Source: Campylobacterota bacterium (GTDB lineage Bacteria > Campylobacterota > Campylobacteria > Campylobacterales > Sulfurovaceae). From it: 14,421 nucleotides of DNA. Positions 13,821-14,421 of this stretch are shown piece after piece. The position numbers were made by a program, and so were the translations under genes. The notes below the pieces were generated by a model. The model had not been told where the DNA came from, searched no databases, and saw only the letters and a program-made list of their open reading frames with translations. Position 1 is the stretch's first letter. Each line of letters opens with the position of its first letter. The stretch covers positions 1 through 14,421 of the forward strand of contig JAUVCL010000039.1 of the NCBI GenBank assembly GCA_030595845.1, written 5' to 3'.

Positions 13821-14421
13821 ATGAATTTAAAAGATATAAAAATACTTCTTGATAAAGAAGTTCAAACACGAAATAACATTTCGGAACTCTCTTATGCCAA
13901 ACCTGATCCCCTGCTTATTGCCTCCAAACATCAAGATGAATCCATCGCTTTGATCTGTGCGTTGTTTGCGTATGGTAATGCAGGGCTTATTGTTAAATTT
14001 TTAGATAGTTTTGATTTTTCTTTACTTGAAAGTAGTGAAGAAAATATCGAACAAACACTCTCTTCACATTATTACCGTTTCCAAAAAAGTAAAGATGTGG
14101 CAGCGATTTTTATTGCTTTGAAACGATTAAAAGAAGTAGAGAGTATTGAAAATATTTTCTATGAAGGGTACAAAAAAGAAGAAAATATACTGGATGGTTT
14201 GTGGCACTTTATAGATACGCTAAAAAATGTGCATCCACATAAGAGTCGAGGGTATGATTTTTTAGTCGGTTCTTTGCCCAAAAAAGTGAGTGCTTCAGGT
14301 ACTTATAAACGGTATATGATGTACCTGCGTTGGATGATACGAAAAGATGCACTCGATATGGGACTCTGGTCAAAGATAGATAAAAAAGATCTGCTTATGC
14401 CCTTGGATACACATACCTTTC
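13821..14421 (+). CDS. TIGR02757 (DUF2400) family protein, partial at right edge
   Basis: An open frame from ATG 13821 to the window end, 200 codons visible, no stop. Segments typical of the family: SYAKPDPLLIA near residue 28, LICALFAYGNAGLIVKFLDS (about 50-70), a central helical part, and YMMYLRWMIRKD followed by LLMPLDTHTF at the very end. The biochemical role of this family is not established. The end motif (LDTHTF) looks like the VDTHVxR segment that carries the catalytic aspartate in HhH-GPD DNA glycosylases. The ribosome site is weak (GGGA, at 13812-13815). Confidence 0.82.
   Translation, partial: MNLKDIKILLDKEVQTRNNISELSYAKPDPLLIASKHQDESIALICALFAYGNAGLIVKFLDSFDFSLLESSEENIEQTLSSHYYRFQKSKDVAAIFIALKRLKEVESIENIFYEGYKKEENILDGLWHFIDTLKNVHPHKSRGYDFLVGSLPKKVSASGTYKRYMMYLRWMIRKDALDMGLWSKIDKKDLLMPLDTHTF

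Overview
The window looks like a chromosomal segment of a Campylobacterota (Epsilonproteobacteria) bacterium, probably of a Sulfurovum- or Sulfurimonas-like lineage. The grounds are the AT-rich coding style, the long (397-residue) form of DapD, the tsaE-lptB pair with a 1-nt TAATG overlap, and a TIGR02757-family gene. The genus is an inference from gene content only.

Layout. Positions 1-1292 hold two tandem paralogous small outer-membrane beta-barrel genes, each followed by a pair of RNA hairpins whose stems differ by compensating changes. Positions 1415-4470 hold a two-gene exopolysaccharide control operon: a Wzc-type chain-length regulator/BY-kinase and a CpsB/CapC-type PHP tyrosine phosphatase, overlapping at ATGA. 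An L,D-transpeptidase follows (4791-5261). On the minus strand (reading right to left) are a small unrecognised ORF (9249-9082), a BtuB-like TonB-dependent receptor (8942-7098), a six-helix membrane protein (6880-6314) and a REP-associated tyrosine transposase, RAYT (6051-5530). The plus-strand housekeeping run is dapD, an S4-domain RNA-binding gene, trpD, tsaE, lptB and a TIGR02757 gene cut by the right edge.

The dominant structure is a REP/RAYT system. At least 22 copies of a 26-bp element (GTAG followed by an 8-bp-stem hairpin with a 6-nt loop) sit in six intergenic blocks, plus one copy inside the RAYT coding sequence itself. Different copies have different stem sequences (GGGCGGAC, GGGAGCAC, GGGAGGAC, GGGCGAAC, GGGATGAC, GGGCAGAC), yet both arms change together, so the hairpin is conserved and not the primary sequence. 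Copies form inverted pairs with GTAG on the outside, of about 99 or about 118-120 bp. A second GTAG family (stem GGTGCGTT/AACGCACC) occurs as three inverted pairs. The stop codons of the L,D-transpeptidase and the S4 gene are the TAG of a GTAG head.

A third kind of element, 270 bp with perfect 27-bp terminal inverted repeats (9308-9577), lies directly upstream of dapD. It sits between a TATAAT box and the dapD ribosome-binding site, so dapD may be transcribed through it.
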